NCBI GenBank assembly: GCA_024234165.1
Contig: JACKOP010000002.1
Location: 124,001 to 188,000, forward strand
Source of the DNA: Pseudomonadales bacterium
Lineage (GTDB): Bacteria; Pseudomonadota; Gammaproteobacteria; Pseudomonadales; UBA5518
Direction of reading: 5' to 3'
DNA length: 64,000 nt
Positions within the stretch are counted from its first letter, which is position 1. The number at the start of each line of letters is the position of its first letter. The translations under genes were made by a program, and so were the position numbers. Positions 8,011-16,420 of this stretch are shown one piece after another. The notes under the pieces are model-generated. The model did not search any database and was not told the DNA's origin. It saw only the letters and a list, made by a program, of their open reading frames with translations.

Positions 8011-9581
8011 GCAACATCGAGCGCTTCGACGCCATCGTCATCGGCTCGGGCGCAGCCGGCTGCCTGGCAGCATCACGACTTGCCGAAGCGGGTCGCTCGG
8101 TGCTGATACTCGAATCAGGCCCTGCTCGCTCGCTGCGCGACCTGACCAGCAGCCAACTGTGGGCGCGACGCCTGAAGTGGGGTGGCGCGCCAGTCATCGA
8201 GCGTGGGCGGCATCCGATCGGACACAATTTCAATGTCGGCTGGGGAACCGGTGGGGCCGCGCTGCATCACTACGCGGTGTGGCCACGCCTGCATCCGAGC
8301 GATTTTTCGATGGCCCGCGATCACGGACGCGGGGTCGACTGGCCACTGAGCTACACGGAATTGCGGCCGTGGTACGACCTGATCCAGGACGAAGTCGGCA
8401 TCGCCGGCGACCATACGCGTGAAAGCTGGCGTCCGGACGGCAAACCATACAACCAGGCGCCGGTACCCGTATTCCGCCACGCCGAGCTGATCGCCGGCGG
8501 CTTCACGCGACTGGGCATGCAGACTGCACCGTTGCCACTGGCTGTGCGTACGCGCAACGGCACGGACCGTCAGGCCTGTATCTGGGATGGCTGGTGTGAC
8601 GCCGGGTGTCCTACGGGGGCGCTTGCCAACCCGCTGGTGACCTACCTGCCGCGTGCGCTGCGTGCAGGTGCACGCCTGCTGCACGATGCGACCGTAACCG
8701 AAATCACGACCGACGCCACGGGCAGCCGGGTGACCGGCGTTCAATGGCGCAACACGGGAGGCAGCACGCACGCCGCCAGCGCGTCGATCGTCGTCCTGGC
8801 CGCATCCACGATACAGAACTCGCGCCTGCTGCTGGCTTCGCGCAGCCGTTCACCCCGCGGGCTTGCAAACGGCAGCGGCCAGGTCGGACGCAGCATCATG
8901 GCCCACCTCGCCTGCCAGGTCTTCGGGTTATGGGATGAAGACACCTACTGCCATATGGGCACCACCGGCGGTCAATTGCTGAACCAGGACGGCTACGTCA
9001 AGACCCACCCGGGTGATGCCTTCGGTTCGTGGCAGTGGATCATCGGCAACGCGCTCAAACCGAATGACCTGCTCGGTATCGCCCTGAATCGCCCCGATCT
9101 GCACGGAACGAAACTCGATGATTTCATGCGCCGTGCGGCACGCGGGTGTGGAGTCATTACCGCCGTCGCTGAAGACCTGCCACGACCTGAAAACCGCGTC
9201 ACACTGCTCGAGCGCAACGATGGCTGGGGAGTACCGCTGGCACAGGTCGAACATGAATGCGCGACTGAATCCGTCGCACTGTGGGACTCCGCGCGCACGC
9301 AGGGCCTGCGCATCATGGAAGCAGCCGGTGCACTCGAAGCCTGGGCCGGAAACATCGGACCGATGCACAACATGGGCGGAACCGTGATGGGCACCGATCC
9401 TGCAGCCTCGGTGACGAACGGCTGGGGTCAATGCCATGAGTTACCGAACCTGGTGATCACCGGCTCCAGCCTGTTTCCTACCAGCGGCGGCGTGAATCCC
9501 ACGTTCACGATCCACGCGCTCACTGCGCGCAGCATGCAGCATCTCTTGGACAACTGGGGCGATATCGCACCACGGAGTTGA
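8007..9581 (+). CDS. GMC family FAD-dependent oxidoreductase (sugar/alcohol dehydrogenase type)
   Basis: The 524-aa product starts at a GTG (8007) overlapping the stop of the small subunit. The FAD-binding Rossmann motif VIGSGAAG is at residues 11-18, followed by the usual acidic end LILESG. The C-terminal GMC signature is present: HNMGGTVMG and, near the end, SGGVNPTFTIHALTAR, which supply the catalytic His and Asn region. A cysteine-containing segment GWCDAGCPTGA near residue 200 resembles the iron-sulfur-like Cys patch of periplasmic glucose/fructose dehydrogenase large subunits. No cytochrome c subunit follows, so the electron acceptor is unclear. The substrate is unknown; a sugar, polyol or alcohol is typical. 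Confidence 0.85.
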   Translation: MSNIERFDAIVIGSGAAGCLAASRLAEAGRSVLILESGPARSLRDLTSSQLWARRLKWGGAPVIERGRHPIGHNFNVGWGTGGAALHHYAVWPRLHPSDFSMARDHGRGVDWPLSYTELRPWYDLIQDEVGIAGDHTRESWRPDGKPYNQAPVPVFRHAELIAGGFTRLGMQTAPLPLAVRTRNGTDRQACIWDGWCDAGCPTGALANPLVTYLPRALRAGARLLHDATVTEITTDATGSRVTGVQWRNTGGSTHAASASIVVLAASTIQNSRLLLASRSRSPRGLANGSGQVGRSIMAHLACQVFGLWDEDTYCHMGTTGGQLLNQDGYVKTHPGDAFGSWQWIIGNALKPNDLLGIALNRPDLHGTKLDDFMRRAARGCGVITAVAEDLPRPENRVTLLERNDGWGVPLAQVEHECATESVALWDSARTQGLRIMEAAGALEAWAGNIGPMHNMGGTVMGTDPAASVTNGWGQCHELPNLVITGSSLFPTSGGVNPTFTIHALTARSMQHLLDNWGDIAPRS

Positions 9582-9585
9582 ACCG

Positions 9586-10515
9586 ATGTCCTCAGCCCGG
9601 CAGGAGTCAACAGCAGCGGTTTCGCCGCCGAACCCATCGCCGGCGGAACGGCGCCAGGCGTATCTGCTGCTCGGTGTGAGTACCTTTTTTCTCGCACTGA
9701 ACCACGTGATCGGTCGTGGTGTTCACGAACACGTCCCGCCGATCGGACTGTCATTCTGGCGCTGGGTCATCGCCGCATTGGCGCTGCTGCCAGTGGTGCT
9801 GATCGGCTGGCGTGAGACACTGAGCGTCTACCGGGCCGAATGGCGGGCGTTCGTGCTGACAGGAGCACTGGTGGTCGGCGCCACCACGCTGATAATGATT
9901 GCGCTCAACTTTACGTCGGCGACCAACACGGCACTGATCAACGCCACCCAGCCTGTATTGACCGTGCTGCTCTCGCGGCTGGTCTATCGTGTGCCTGTCA
10001 GCGGCACACAGGCGATCGGCATCCTCATTGCCTTTGCTGGTGTCGTGGTGATGGTTGCCCGCGGCAGTTGGGCAACACTGGTCGGGCTCGATTTCCAGGC
10101 CGGTGACCTTCTGGCTCTGCTCGCCATGTTCGGTCTTGCCGGTTATGCGATACGCTTCGTGCGCATCCCGATGCGACTGTCGGCAGCGCGTGCGCTGTTT
10201 CCGATGGTCGTTGCCGGTTCCGTACTGCTGCTTCCGTTCTACGTACTCGAATCCCTGTTGTACAAGCCGGTACCAGTCACCTCGACCAGCATCGGCGCGA
10301 TCGTGTCGATCGCGCTGCTGGTGTCGTGCGCTGCCATGCTGCTGTGGAATACCGGCAATCGACTCGTGGGCGCCAACCGGGCCAGCATCTTCATAAACCT
10401 GGTGCCGGTATTCGGCGTGTTGCTGGCCGTCAGCTTCCTTGGTGAAAGCTTCGAGCTCTGGCATCTGAGCGGAATGGTGATGATCGCGAGCGGAGTCTTC
10501 CTCGTCATGCGCTGA
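9586..10515 (+). CDS. EamA/DMT-family inner-membrane transporter
   Basis: This 309-aa protein of the drug/metabolite transporter superfamily has about ten transmembrane helices arranged as two EamA repeats, roughly residues 22-150 and 165-305. Typical repeat elements are visible, such as SFWRWVIAALALLP and the helix pair around NATQPVLTVLLSRL. It starts four bases after the GMC dehydrogenase stop, so it is probably co-transcribed and may export or import a substrate or product of that enzyme. Substrate specificity cannot be deduced. The gene converges with the CoxG-CoxL fusion gene; a hairpin lies between them. Confidence 0.85.
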   Translation: MSSARQESTAAVSPPNPSPAERRQAYLLLGVSTFFLALNHVIGRGVHEHVPPIGLSFWRWVIAALALLPVVLIGWRETLSVYRAEWRAFVLTGALVVGATTLIMIALNFTSATNTALINATQPVLTVLLSRLVYRVPVSGTQAIGILIAFAGVVVMVARGSWATLVGLDFQAGDLLALLAMFGLAGYAIRFVRIPMRLSAARALFPMVVAGSVLLLPFYVLESLLYKPVPVTSTSIGAIVSIALLVSCAAMLLWNTGNRLVGANRASIFINLVPVFGVLLAVSFLGESFELWHLSGMVMIASGVFLVMR

Positions 10516-10526
10516 TGCCCGACGGC

Positions 10527-10544
10527 GGTTCCGTTGCCGGAACC
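10527..10544. terminator. Hairpin between convergent genes
   Basis: GGTTCCG and CGGAACC (7 bp) face each other across a TTGC loop, 11 bases after the transporter stop and 22 bases from the stop of the opposing gene. Neither strand has a convincing U-tract, so it may act as a bidirectional, possibly Rho-assisted, transcription stop. Confidence 0.4.
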
Positions 10545-10565
10545 ACCGCAGACACGTGGCATGGA

Positions 10566-13500
10566 TCAGTGCGTGGTATGCGAAACCATCTGACTGCGAT
10601 TCCTGCCGTAGCCCATCAGTATCGAAGCCGAACTGTGCGACTCGGTGACGATCACGTCGCGCTCGAACAGCGCATCCTGCACGGCCGCCGCGACCGCATG
10701 CAGCGGAGCACCGCCACCCTCGCCGCATCCCTTGGCGCCGTTATAGACAAACGGTGACGGCGTCACGATGGCGCCACACTTCAGATCCGGCATGTTGAGC
10801 GAGGTCATCGGTGTGTAATCGGTGAACGTCGATGTGATCAGGTTCCCCTCATGGTCGAACTGGAACGCCTCCTGCATTGCCGCTCCAATACCGTGACAGG
10901 TAGCTCCGTGAACCTGCCCTTCGACGATTTTCGGGTTGATCCGGTGACCACAGTCGTCGATCACCGCATAGTCGAGTATCTGCGGCTTCCACGTCCGCGT
11001 GTCGACCTCGATCACGGCGATATGGGTTTGCGCCGAATAGGTCAGGGTCTGGTTGCCGTATTTCCTCTTCACATCCGGCAGTTCGAACGGTGGCTTGTAC
11101 ACGTAGAAGACGTTCAGATCGATGTCACGCAACGCTTCGGGAACCGCAGCCGTATTGCTGTTGGCCAGGTTCGACAACCGCCAGTAGTTGATGAAGCGCT
11201 CGGGATCGCCCTTGACCGAGAGCTGTGGGCCCATGCTGCCGACACCGAATTCGAGCTGGTCCTCCGGGGCCTTCAATTCATGAGAAGCAAGTCTGCGCAT
11301 CTGTTCGGCGAGGCGCTGGGTTGCACCGTGCACCGCAGACAGGCCGGTCACCACGAACTGGCTTGCGATCGTGCCTGACAGGCCCGCGTAGCTGTTCCAG
11401 TTGCTGTCGAAACCGCTGCGCACCGTCACCATGTCCGGACCGATATTCAGCACGTCCGCGACGACCTGTGCCGCCGTAGTCTCATGGCCCTGCCCCTGGG
11501 GCACCGAACCGAGCGTGACCACGACGGAACCATCGAGTCCGAGTCTCACCCGCGCACCCTCGTTGTTGCCGGAAAAGACCCCGTTCGGGTTGACCAGCAG
11601 CAACTGCCCGAAGTTGTTCGCTCCGGAGTCGAGTGTGGTTCCGATGCCGATGCCGATCAGGCGTCCTTCGGCACGCGCAGCAGCCTGCTTCTCACGCCAG
11701 GCGCCGTAATCGATCAGCTTCTTCGCTTCCTCGAGCATGCGCGGGTAATTGCCCGAATCGTAGATATTGCCGTTTGGCGTCGTATACGGGAATTCGTCCG
11801 GACGAATGTAGTTGCGCAGACGCATCTCGTCAGCTGGAATCCCCAGCTCATGGGCACAGATATCGATCACGCGCTCCATGAACCACAGGTGCTGCATTCG
11901 CGAGTAACCCCGGTTGGGAGTACACGGTGCCTTGTTCGATACCACCTGGGTGAACTCGATGTTGATGTTGCGCAGGCGATAGGTGGCAGGGTACACCTGC
12001 GCCCAGATCGCACATCCAAGCGGCTCGTAACGCGTGTACGCCCCGCAGTCGTCGAGGTGGCGTGAACGCAGCCCGGTGATCACACCGTTTGCATCGAGAG
12101 CCACTTCGGTATCGAGGAACGTGCGTTCACCGCCATGGAACGAGGCCAGGTTGTCGCTGCGAGTTTCGACGAACTTGACCGTAGCCCCGCCGACCGCACG
12201 CGAAGCCACTGCAGCGAGTCCCATATAGGTATGGGTTACCGTCTTGGTACCGAAATTTCCGCCAATATCGTGGCTGCGCATGCGGATCTGCTCGGTACCG
12301 ACCCCCAGATAGGCCGACAGCATCTGCGCACCGATTCCGGGCAGACCGACGTTCGATACCATGTCGATATCACCCCGCCGCGACCACTCGGCAATGGCTC
12401 CTGCAGTTTCGATCGGAGTACTCGAGAAACGATGGAAATGCATGCGCTTTATACGCACCACGTGCGCTGCATCGCGGAACGCTGCCTCGACGTCGCCATG
12501 ATTCCACGTGTCACGGAAAATCACGTTACTACCGACTTTTGCGTGCAGTATCGGGTCGTCACGCAAGGCGTCTTCTGACTGCACCACCACCGGCAGTACA
12601 TCGTATTCGACCTCGACCAGACCGATGGCATCCTCGACCAGACGCATCGACTCGGCAACGACCATCGCAACCGGTTCGCCACAATAGCGGACGGTATCGG
12701 TCGCAATACCGTAGTCGTCGACCAGGCAACCGGGTTCGGCACCGATTTGCATGAACGGGGTGACCTGCTGTGCGATTTCGGCTCCGGTCAGAACACAGTG
12801 CACACCCGGCAACTCCGTCGCTGCCGAGACGTCGATGCGCTGGATCCGCGCGTGTGCGTACGGAGAACGCACCAGGCCCATGTAGAGCATTCCCGGAGCA
12901 TGGTAATCATCGAGGAACAGACCATGCCCGCGCACCAGACGCTTGTCTTCCTTGCGTCGCAGATGCTGTCCCACCCAGCGGTCACCGTCCTTGCTGTCGC
13001 GATCGACCTCGATACTGGTCTGGATATCGCGGATCGGGCGCACCGGGTCGGGCGCGAGTTTGCGCGGTGCCGGTTTCTCCATGACCGGTGGCGAGGCCGG
13101 CGTCACAACCGCGGCATCGGCCACACCCGCCTGCGGCGCCGGTGCGGCAGGACCACCGCCAAGCAGCCGCTGCAACCAAGCAATGAATCTGGCCAGCAGA
13201 CCTTCGGAAACCGCTGGTGCCGTCGGCGCTGCGGGTGCGGGAGCCTGGGCCCGCGCCCTTGCCACCACCGACTCGAAATGTTCGGCGCTGACGAGTGCAC
13301 CCTGCAGGCTGTCGATCACCTTGCGGATCTCCTTTTCCGCATAACCTCGCATGCCGCCTCCGGCTATCGACAGGATCTTGCCATGAATCTGGGTAGTGCC
13401 TTCCCAGTTCACACGCGTGCCACCACTGGCGGCATCCTCGAGCGTGAATCCGACGATCATGTTGTAGGCGCTGCCCATCACGCTGCCCTTGCCCACATAC

Positions 13501-13736
13501 TGGGCCCGCACCGGCGCCTGGGATTCGGTCAGGCTCATTTCGGTGGTCGCGATCCCGTGGATCTTGCCGATGCCGACCTTGACCTTGACCACCGCGGTCC
13601 TGGCATCGCCTTCCTTCATCTGCATGCTGTGAAAGGTCGGCAACACCGGTACGAACTTCTGCGGGTCTGCCAGCAACGAAAACGTCTCGTCACGCTTCAT
13701 GCCGACTTCGAAATCACCCTTGAAGGACATATCCAT
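10566..13736 (-). CDS. CoxG-CoxL fusion: SRPBCC/CoxG domain joined to a xanthine-dehydrogenase-family molybdenum hydroxylase large subunit
   Basis: A continuous frame of 1056 aa. Residues 1-160 form a CoxG/SRPBCC domain (start MDMSFKGDFEVGMKRDETFS). Residues 163-178 are Ala/Pro-rich. Residues 179-195 (GLLARFIAWLQRLLGGG) look like the amphipathic membrane-binding tail of CoxG. A second Pro/Ala linker runs to about 250. Residues 254-1056 are a molybdopterin cytosine dinucleotide hydroxylase large subunit. QGQGHETTAAQ (cofactor binding) and the catalytic Glu in GAKGCGEGGG are present. The active-site loop reads PNRGYSRMQ, not the AYxCSFR of true CO dehydrogenase, so CO is not the likely substrate. 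CoxG is known to recruit CO dehydrogenase to the membrane and is normally a separate gene. The gene is third in an M-S-L operon on the minus strand. Confidence 0.88.
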   Translation of the reverse strand: MDMSFKGDFEVGMKRDETFSLLADPQKFVPVLPTFHSMQMKEGDARTAVVKVKVGIGKIHGIATTEMSLTESQAPVRAQYVGKGSVMGSAYNMIVGFTLEDAASGGTRVNWEGTTQIHGKILSIAGGGMRGYAEKEIRKVIDSLQGALVSAEHFESVVARARAQAPAPAAPTAPAVSEGLLARFIAWLQRLLGGGPAAPAPQAGVADAAVVTPASPPVMEKPAPRKLAPDPVRPIRDIQTSIEVDRDSKDGDRWVGQHLRRKEDKRLVRGHGLFLDDYHAPGMLYMGLVRSPYAHARIQRIDVSAATELPGVHCVLTGAEIAQQVTPFMQIGAEPGCLVDDYGIATDTVRYCGEPVAMVVAESMRLVEDAIGLVEVEYDVLPVVVQSEDALRDDPILHAKVGSNVIFRDTWNHGDVEAAFRDAAHVVRIKRMHFHRFSSTPIETAGAIAEWSRRGDIDMVSNVGLPGIGAQMLSAYLGVGTEQIRMRSHDIGGNFGTKTVTHTYMGLAAVASRAVGGATVKFVETRSDNLASFHGGERTFLDTEVALDANGVITGLRSRHLDDCGAYTRYEPLGCAIWAQVYPATYRLRNINIEFTQVVSNKAPCTPNRGYSRMQHLWFMERVIDICAHELGIPADEMRLRNYIRPDEFPYTTPNGNIYDSGNYPRMLEEAKKLIDYGAWREKQAAARAEGRLIGIGIGTTLDSGANNFGQLLLVNPNGVFSGNNEGARVRLGLDGSVVVTLGSVPQGQGHETTAAQVVADVLNIGPDMVTVRSGFDSNWNSYAGLSGTIASQFVVTGLSAVHGATQRLAEQMRRLASHELKAPEDQLEFGVGSMGPQLSVKGDPERFINYWRLSNLANSNTAAVPEALRDIDLNVFYVYKPPFELPDVKRKYGNQTLTYSAQTHIAVIEVDTRTWKPQILDYAVIDDCGHRINPKIVEGQVHGATCHGIGAAMQEAFQFDHEGNLITSTFTDYTPMTSLNMPDLKCGAIVTPSPFVYNGAKGCGEGGGAPLHAVAAAVQDALFERDVIVTESHSSASILMGYGRNRSQMVSHTTH

Positions 13737-13739
13737 CGT

Positions 13740-14228
13740 TCAGCCCCCCCGCATCTTCTGTGCCGCAGCATCGACCGCGACGTAGATGTTCTGGAACCCC
13801 GTGCAACGACACACGTTGCCGGCGATCGCCTTCTTGATCTCATCGCGCGTCGGTGACGGATTGTCCGCAAGCAGCGACTTGGCAGACATCAGCATGCCGG
13901 GGGTGCAGAAACCGCACTGCAGCCCATGGTGTTCCGAGAAAGCCTCCTGCAACGGGTGGAGCTTGCCTTCCTGTTCGAGTCCCTCGACGGTCTCGATGCT
14001 GCGCCCGTCGGCCTGGACCGCCAGCACCGTGCACGACTTCACCGGCCGGCCATCGAGCAACACCGTACAGGCACCGCAATAGCTGGTGTCACAACCGATG
14101 TGCGTGCCAGTGAGTCCAAGTTCTTCACGCAGGAGTTCGACCAGCAGCAGGCGCGGCTCGACCTCGCGCTGATACTTGCCGCCGTTGACGGTCACCTCGA
14201 CGAACACAGGCTGAATGGTCTCAGGCAT
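13740..14228 (-). CDS. Molybdenum hydroxylase [2Fe-2S] small subunit (CoxS-like)
   Basis: This 162-aa protein has two [2Fe-2S] domains. The plant-ferredoxin-like one has Cys46, Cys51, Cys54 and Cys66 (CDTSYCGAC). The helical one has CGFCTPGM (Cys105, Cys108) and CRC (Cys140, Cys142). It transfers electrons from the molybdenum site to the FAD subunit. The ATG at 14228 gives the family-normal length and lies inside the last codons of the FAD subunit gene (8-bp overlap); a longer open frame upstream is overlap only. Its stop is three bases from the start of the fusion large subunit. The gene order M-S-L is that of cox operons. Confidence 0.93.
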   Translation of the reverse strand: MPETIQPVFVEVTVNGGKYQREVEPRLLLVELLREELGLTGTHIGCDTSYCGACTVLLDGRPVKSCTVLAVQADGRSIETVEGLEQEGKLHPLQEAFSEHHGLQCGFCTPGMLMSAKSLLADNPSPTRDEIKKAIAGNVCRCTGFQNIYVAVDAAAQKMRGG

Positions 14229-15114
14229 AGCGATGTCCCCCCGCCGGTTGCTCTCCACGCGCACGCGCCAGCGCCCGCTGCCCCGCCTCCAGGACCAGCG
14301 AGTGCAACATTGCGCGCTTGAAACTCTCCGAACCTCTGGCATCGACGGGTGGAGACGCTGCTGCAACGACGATCGCTGCAGCCTTTTCCAGGTCTGCAGG
14401 CTTCGCTGGCGTACCGCGCAGCGCCGCCTCCGCCTCCTCGGAAACCACCGTCGTCGATCCACCCCCCCCCAGCACGATGCGCGCGCGCTGGCAGACGTCT
14501 CCGTCCATCTGCAGCAACACGCCTGCCGCAACCGTCGGATAGGCAGGCGCAGAACGCTTGCAGGCGATGTAGGCAGCTCCGCTACCCGCGCCAGGTACCG
14601 GTATCTGGATTTCAGTGATCAGTTCGTCGTTTGCCAGACAGGTCGTATACGAATCGACGATCAGATCATCCACCGTCAGCGTACGCACACCACGCGGACT
14701 GGTGCAGACGACCCGCGCACCGGCTGTGCGCAGCCCGCACGGCCAGCACGCATTGGCGTCGGCCATGGCAAGACCGCCACCGATGGTACCCATGGTGCGG
14801 ACCTGACGATCCGCGATTCCGCCCGCAACGTCGCGCAGCAGTGGATAGTCGCGGGCAACCGGCGACGCGGCCACCTGTGCATGGCGCGCCAGCGCACCGA
14901 TATGTACGGTATCTCCACGACGTTCTATATGGGACATACCGTGCAGCTCACCGATATCGACGATTCGCCGCACGTCTCCCACGCGCAGCTTCATCATCGG
15001 AATCAGGCTCTGACCACCTGCCATCACGGTTGCAGCACCTCCATGGGCTGCCAGCAGCCTCAATGCCTCATCCAGTGAAGTCGGCCGGAAATATGCAAAA
15101 GGTGCGGGGTACAT
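14221..15114 (-). CDS. Molybdenum hydroxylase FAD subunit (CoxM-like)
   Basis: This 297-aa FAD-binding subunit starts with the family-typical MYPAPFAYFRPTSLDEALRL. FAD-binding motifs are visible: AGGQSLIPMMKLR near residue 32 and TMGTIGGGLAMADANA near 107 (the TIGGxxA type). It passes electrons from the [2Fe-2S] subunit to an external acceptor, by family analogy a quinone or O2. An AAAGAGGG-type ribosome site precedes the ATG. It heads the minus-strand M-S-L operon; about 120 bp separate it from the M24 gene, which lies upstream in the same orientation. That spacer could hold its own promoter, but I could not identify one with confidence. Confidence 0.92.
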   Translation of the reverse strand: MYPAPFAYFRPTSLDEALRLLAAHGGAATVMAGGQSLIPMMKLRVGDVRRIVDIGELHGMSHIERRGDTVHIGALARHAQVAASPVARDYPLLRDVAGGIADRQVRTMGTIGGGLAMADANACWPCGLRTAGARVVCTSPRGVRTLTVDDLIVDSYTTCLANDELITEIQIPVPGAGSGAAYIACKRSAPAYPTVAAGVLLQMDGDVCQRARIVLGGGGSTTVVSEEAEAALRGTPAKPADLEKAAAIVVAAASPPVDARGSESFKRAMLHSLVLEAGQRALARARGEQPAGGHRYA

Positions 15115-15234
15115 GCGGAACCCTCTTTTAATCGATATTTGCGGCTTACCTTAGCCCGCTTGCGTGCGCCTGTCTTGTATCTGGGCGCACCAGCACTTGA
15201 CTCAGACTGAAGCAGCACCCGAATCGCTTGTTGC

Positions 15235-16398
15235 CTACAGCACCTGCAGCCCGGTTTCGCTGCCATCGTATGCAACGATCGCCGTTCCCGACAACGGTTC
15301 ACCGCCGTTCGCCGTGACGCGATAAGTCTCCTGGAAATACAGCGAATGCGTACGTGCTTCGTTCATGATGTGCGGGTGCATCGAACACACCATGTTCTCC
15401 GGCAACACGAACTCGGATCCCTCTCCGATCCGTGGCAGCTCGATCATCGTCATGCCGATCGAATGGCCACAGACATGCCCGGACCGGTATCCCCGCTCCA
15501 TGATCGGCTTCATGCACAGCCGGTACACTTCCTCGGCAGTCCGACCTGCCTTCATGTGTTCGCGTACCAGCGCGTGGAACTCCTGGTGGGCCGCCATCAT
15601 GTCGGCCGTGATCGCGTCCATGCCCTCGGGCATCAGCGGGCGCGAGTATTCCACCCAGTGCCCCCCCTCGCCCGCAATCTCGAGCCCGTACAGCATGCCG
15701 TCCGAAGCCTTGACCGCACGTCGGGTCGGAAAGACCATCTGCGGGCGCAGCGAACCGGCAGGCCCCATCTGGACCATGTCCATCGTGCTGCGTGAGCAAC
15801 CGGCTGCAGCAAAGGTTTGCTCTGCAACGGCCATCAGTTCGGCCTCGGTCCTGCCGGGAGCGTAGGCCCTGATCACATCGAGCACCCCGCGCTTGTTGAT
15901 CTCCATCGAGTGTCGCACCGACGCAATCTCCTCGTCGGATTTCTGCGCACGCGCGTGGTCGAAGGCCTCGTCGAAATCCACCAGATCGAAACCACCAGCA
16001 GCCAGCGCCCGGTAGTCGCGCACCGTCATGATGTATTCCATGCCGTAGATGCCGACCCGTCGCGCCTTGAGTTCCTTCAGGTAGCCCGCCATCCACTCAC
16101 CACAATGGCCCGGGAACTCGCGCTGCCCGAGAAACGACTCCGCATGGTCACCGACCCAGGTTGCTTCACGTGGAAATACCGCAACCGGATCCTTCCCGGC
16201 CGCAATCACCACGTACGCGTACCGGTGCAGGATGTGGAACCCCGACAGATAACGCACCGCTCCCTCGAAGCCGGTGTATTCGCTGCCGCTGACGACCAGC
16301 GCATCCAGACCGGCACGCTCCATTGCCGCACGGACATTGCCGTAGCGACGATCGATCTCCTGCCGGCTGGGTCGGAATGCCTTGGTGAAAGTGCTCAT
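15235..16398 (-). CDS. M24-family (creatinase/Xaa-Pro peptidase-like) protein with altered metal ligands
   Basis: A 387-aa protein with the two-domain creatinase fold: an N-terminal domain (about 1-160) and a pita-bread C-terminal domain. M24 peptidases use Asp, Asp, His, Glu, Glu to hold two metals. Here His survives in HVCGHSIGMT, but the Asp-Asp strand reads LYGLEIAGEGGHWVEYSR and the Glu site reads ENMVCSMHPHI. Most metal ligands are therefore replaced, as in creatinase and other metal-independent relatives. A C-N hydrolase acting on a small amide or guanidino-type compound is more likely than a peptidase. The ATG at 16398 has a GGAGAT site; a GTG directly before it is the alternative. 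It shares its strand and close spacing with two ketopantoate-reductase paralogues. Confidence 0.8.
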   Translation of the reverse strand: MSTFTKAFRPSRQEIDRRYGNVRAAMERAGLDALVVSGSEYTGFEGAVRYLSGFHILHRYAYVVIAAGKDPVAVFPREATWVGDHAESFLGQREFPGHCGEWMAGYLKELKARRVGIYGMEYIMTVRDYRALAAGGFDLVDFDEAFDHARAQKSDEEIASVRHSMEINKRGVLDVIRAYAPGRTEAELMAVAEQTFAAAGCSRSTMDMVQMGPAGSLRPQMVFPTRRAVKASDGMLYGLEIAGEGGHWVEYSRPLMPEGMDAITADMMAAHQEFHALVREHMKAGRTAEEVYRLCMKPIMERGYRSGHVCGHSIGMTMIELPRIGEGSEFVLPENMVCSMHPHIMNEARTHSLYFQETYRVTANGGEPLSGTAIVAYDGSETGLQVL

Positions 16399-16420
16399 CA
16401 CTGATCTCCGTCGCTACGAT

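Noticed and set aside
10566..15114. Annotation of the first hydroxylase as aerobic CO dehydrogenase (CoxMSL)
   Set aside because: The large subunit lacks the AYxCSFR loop required for the Cu-S-Mo CO-oxidising site, so only the family-level name is supported.
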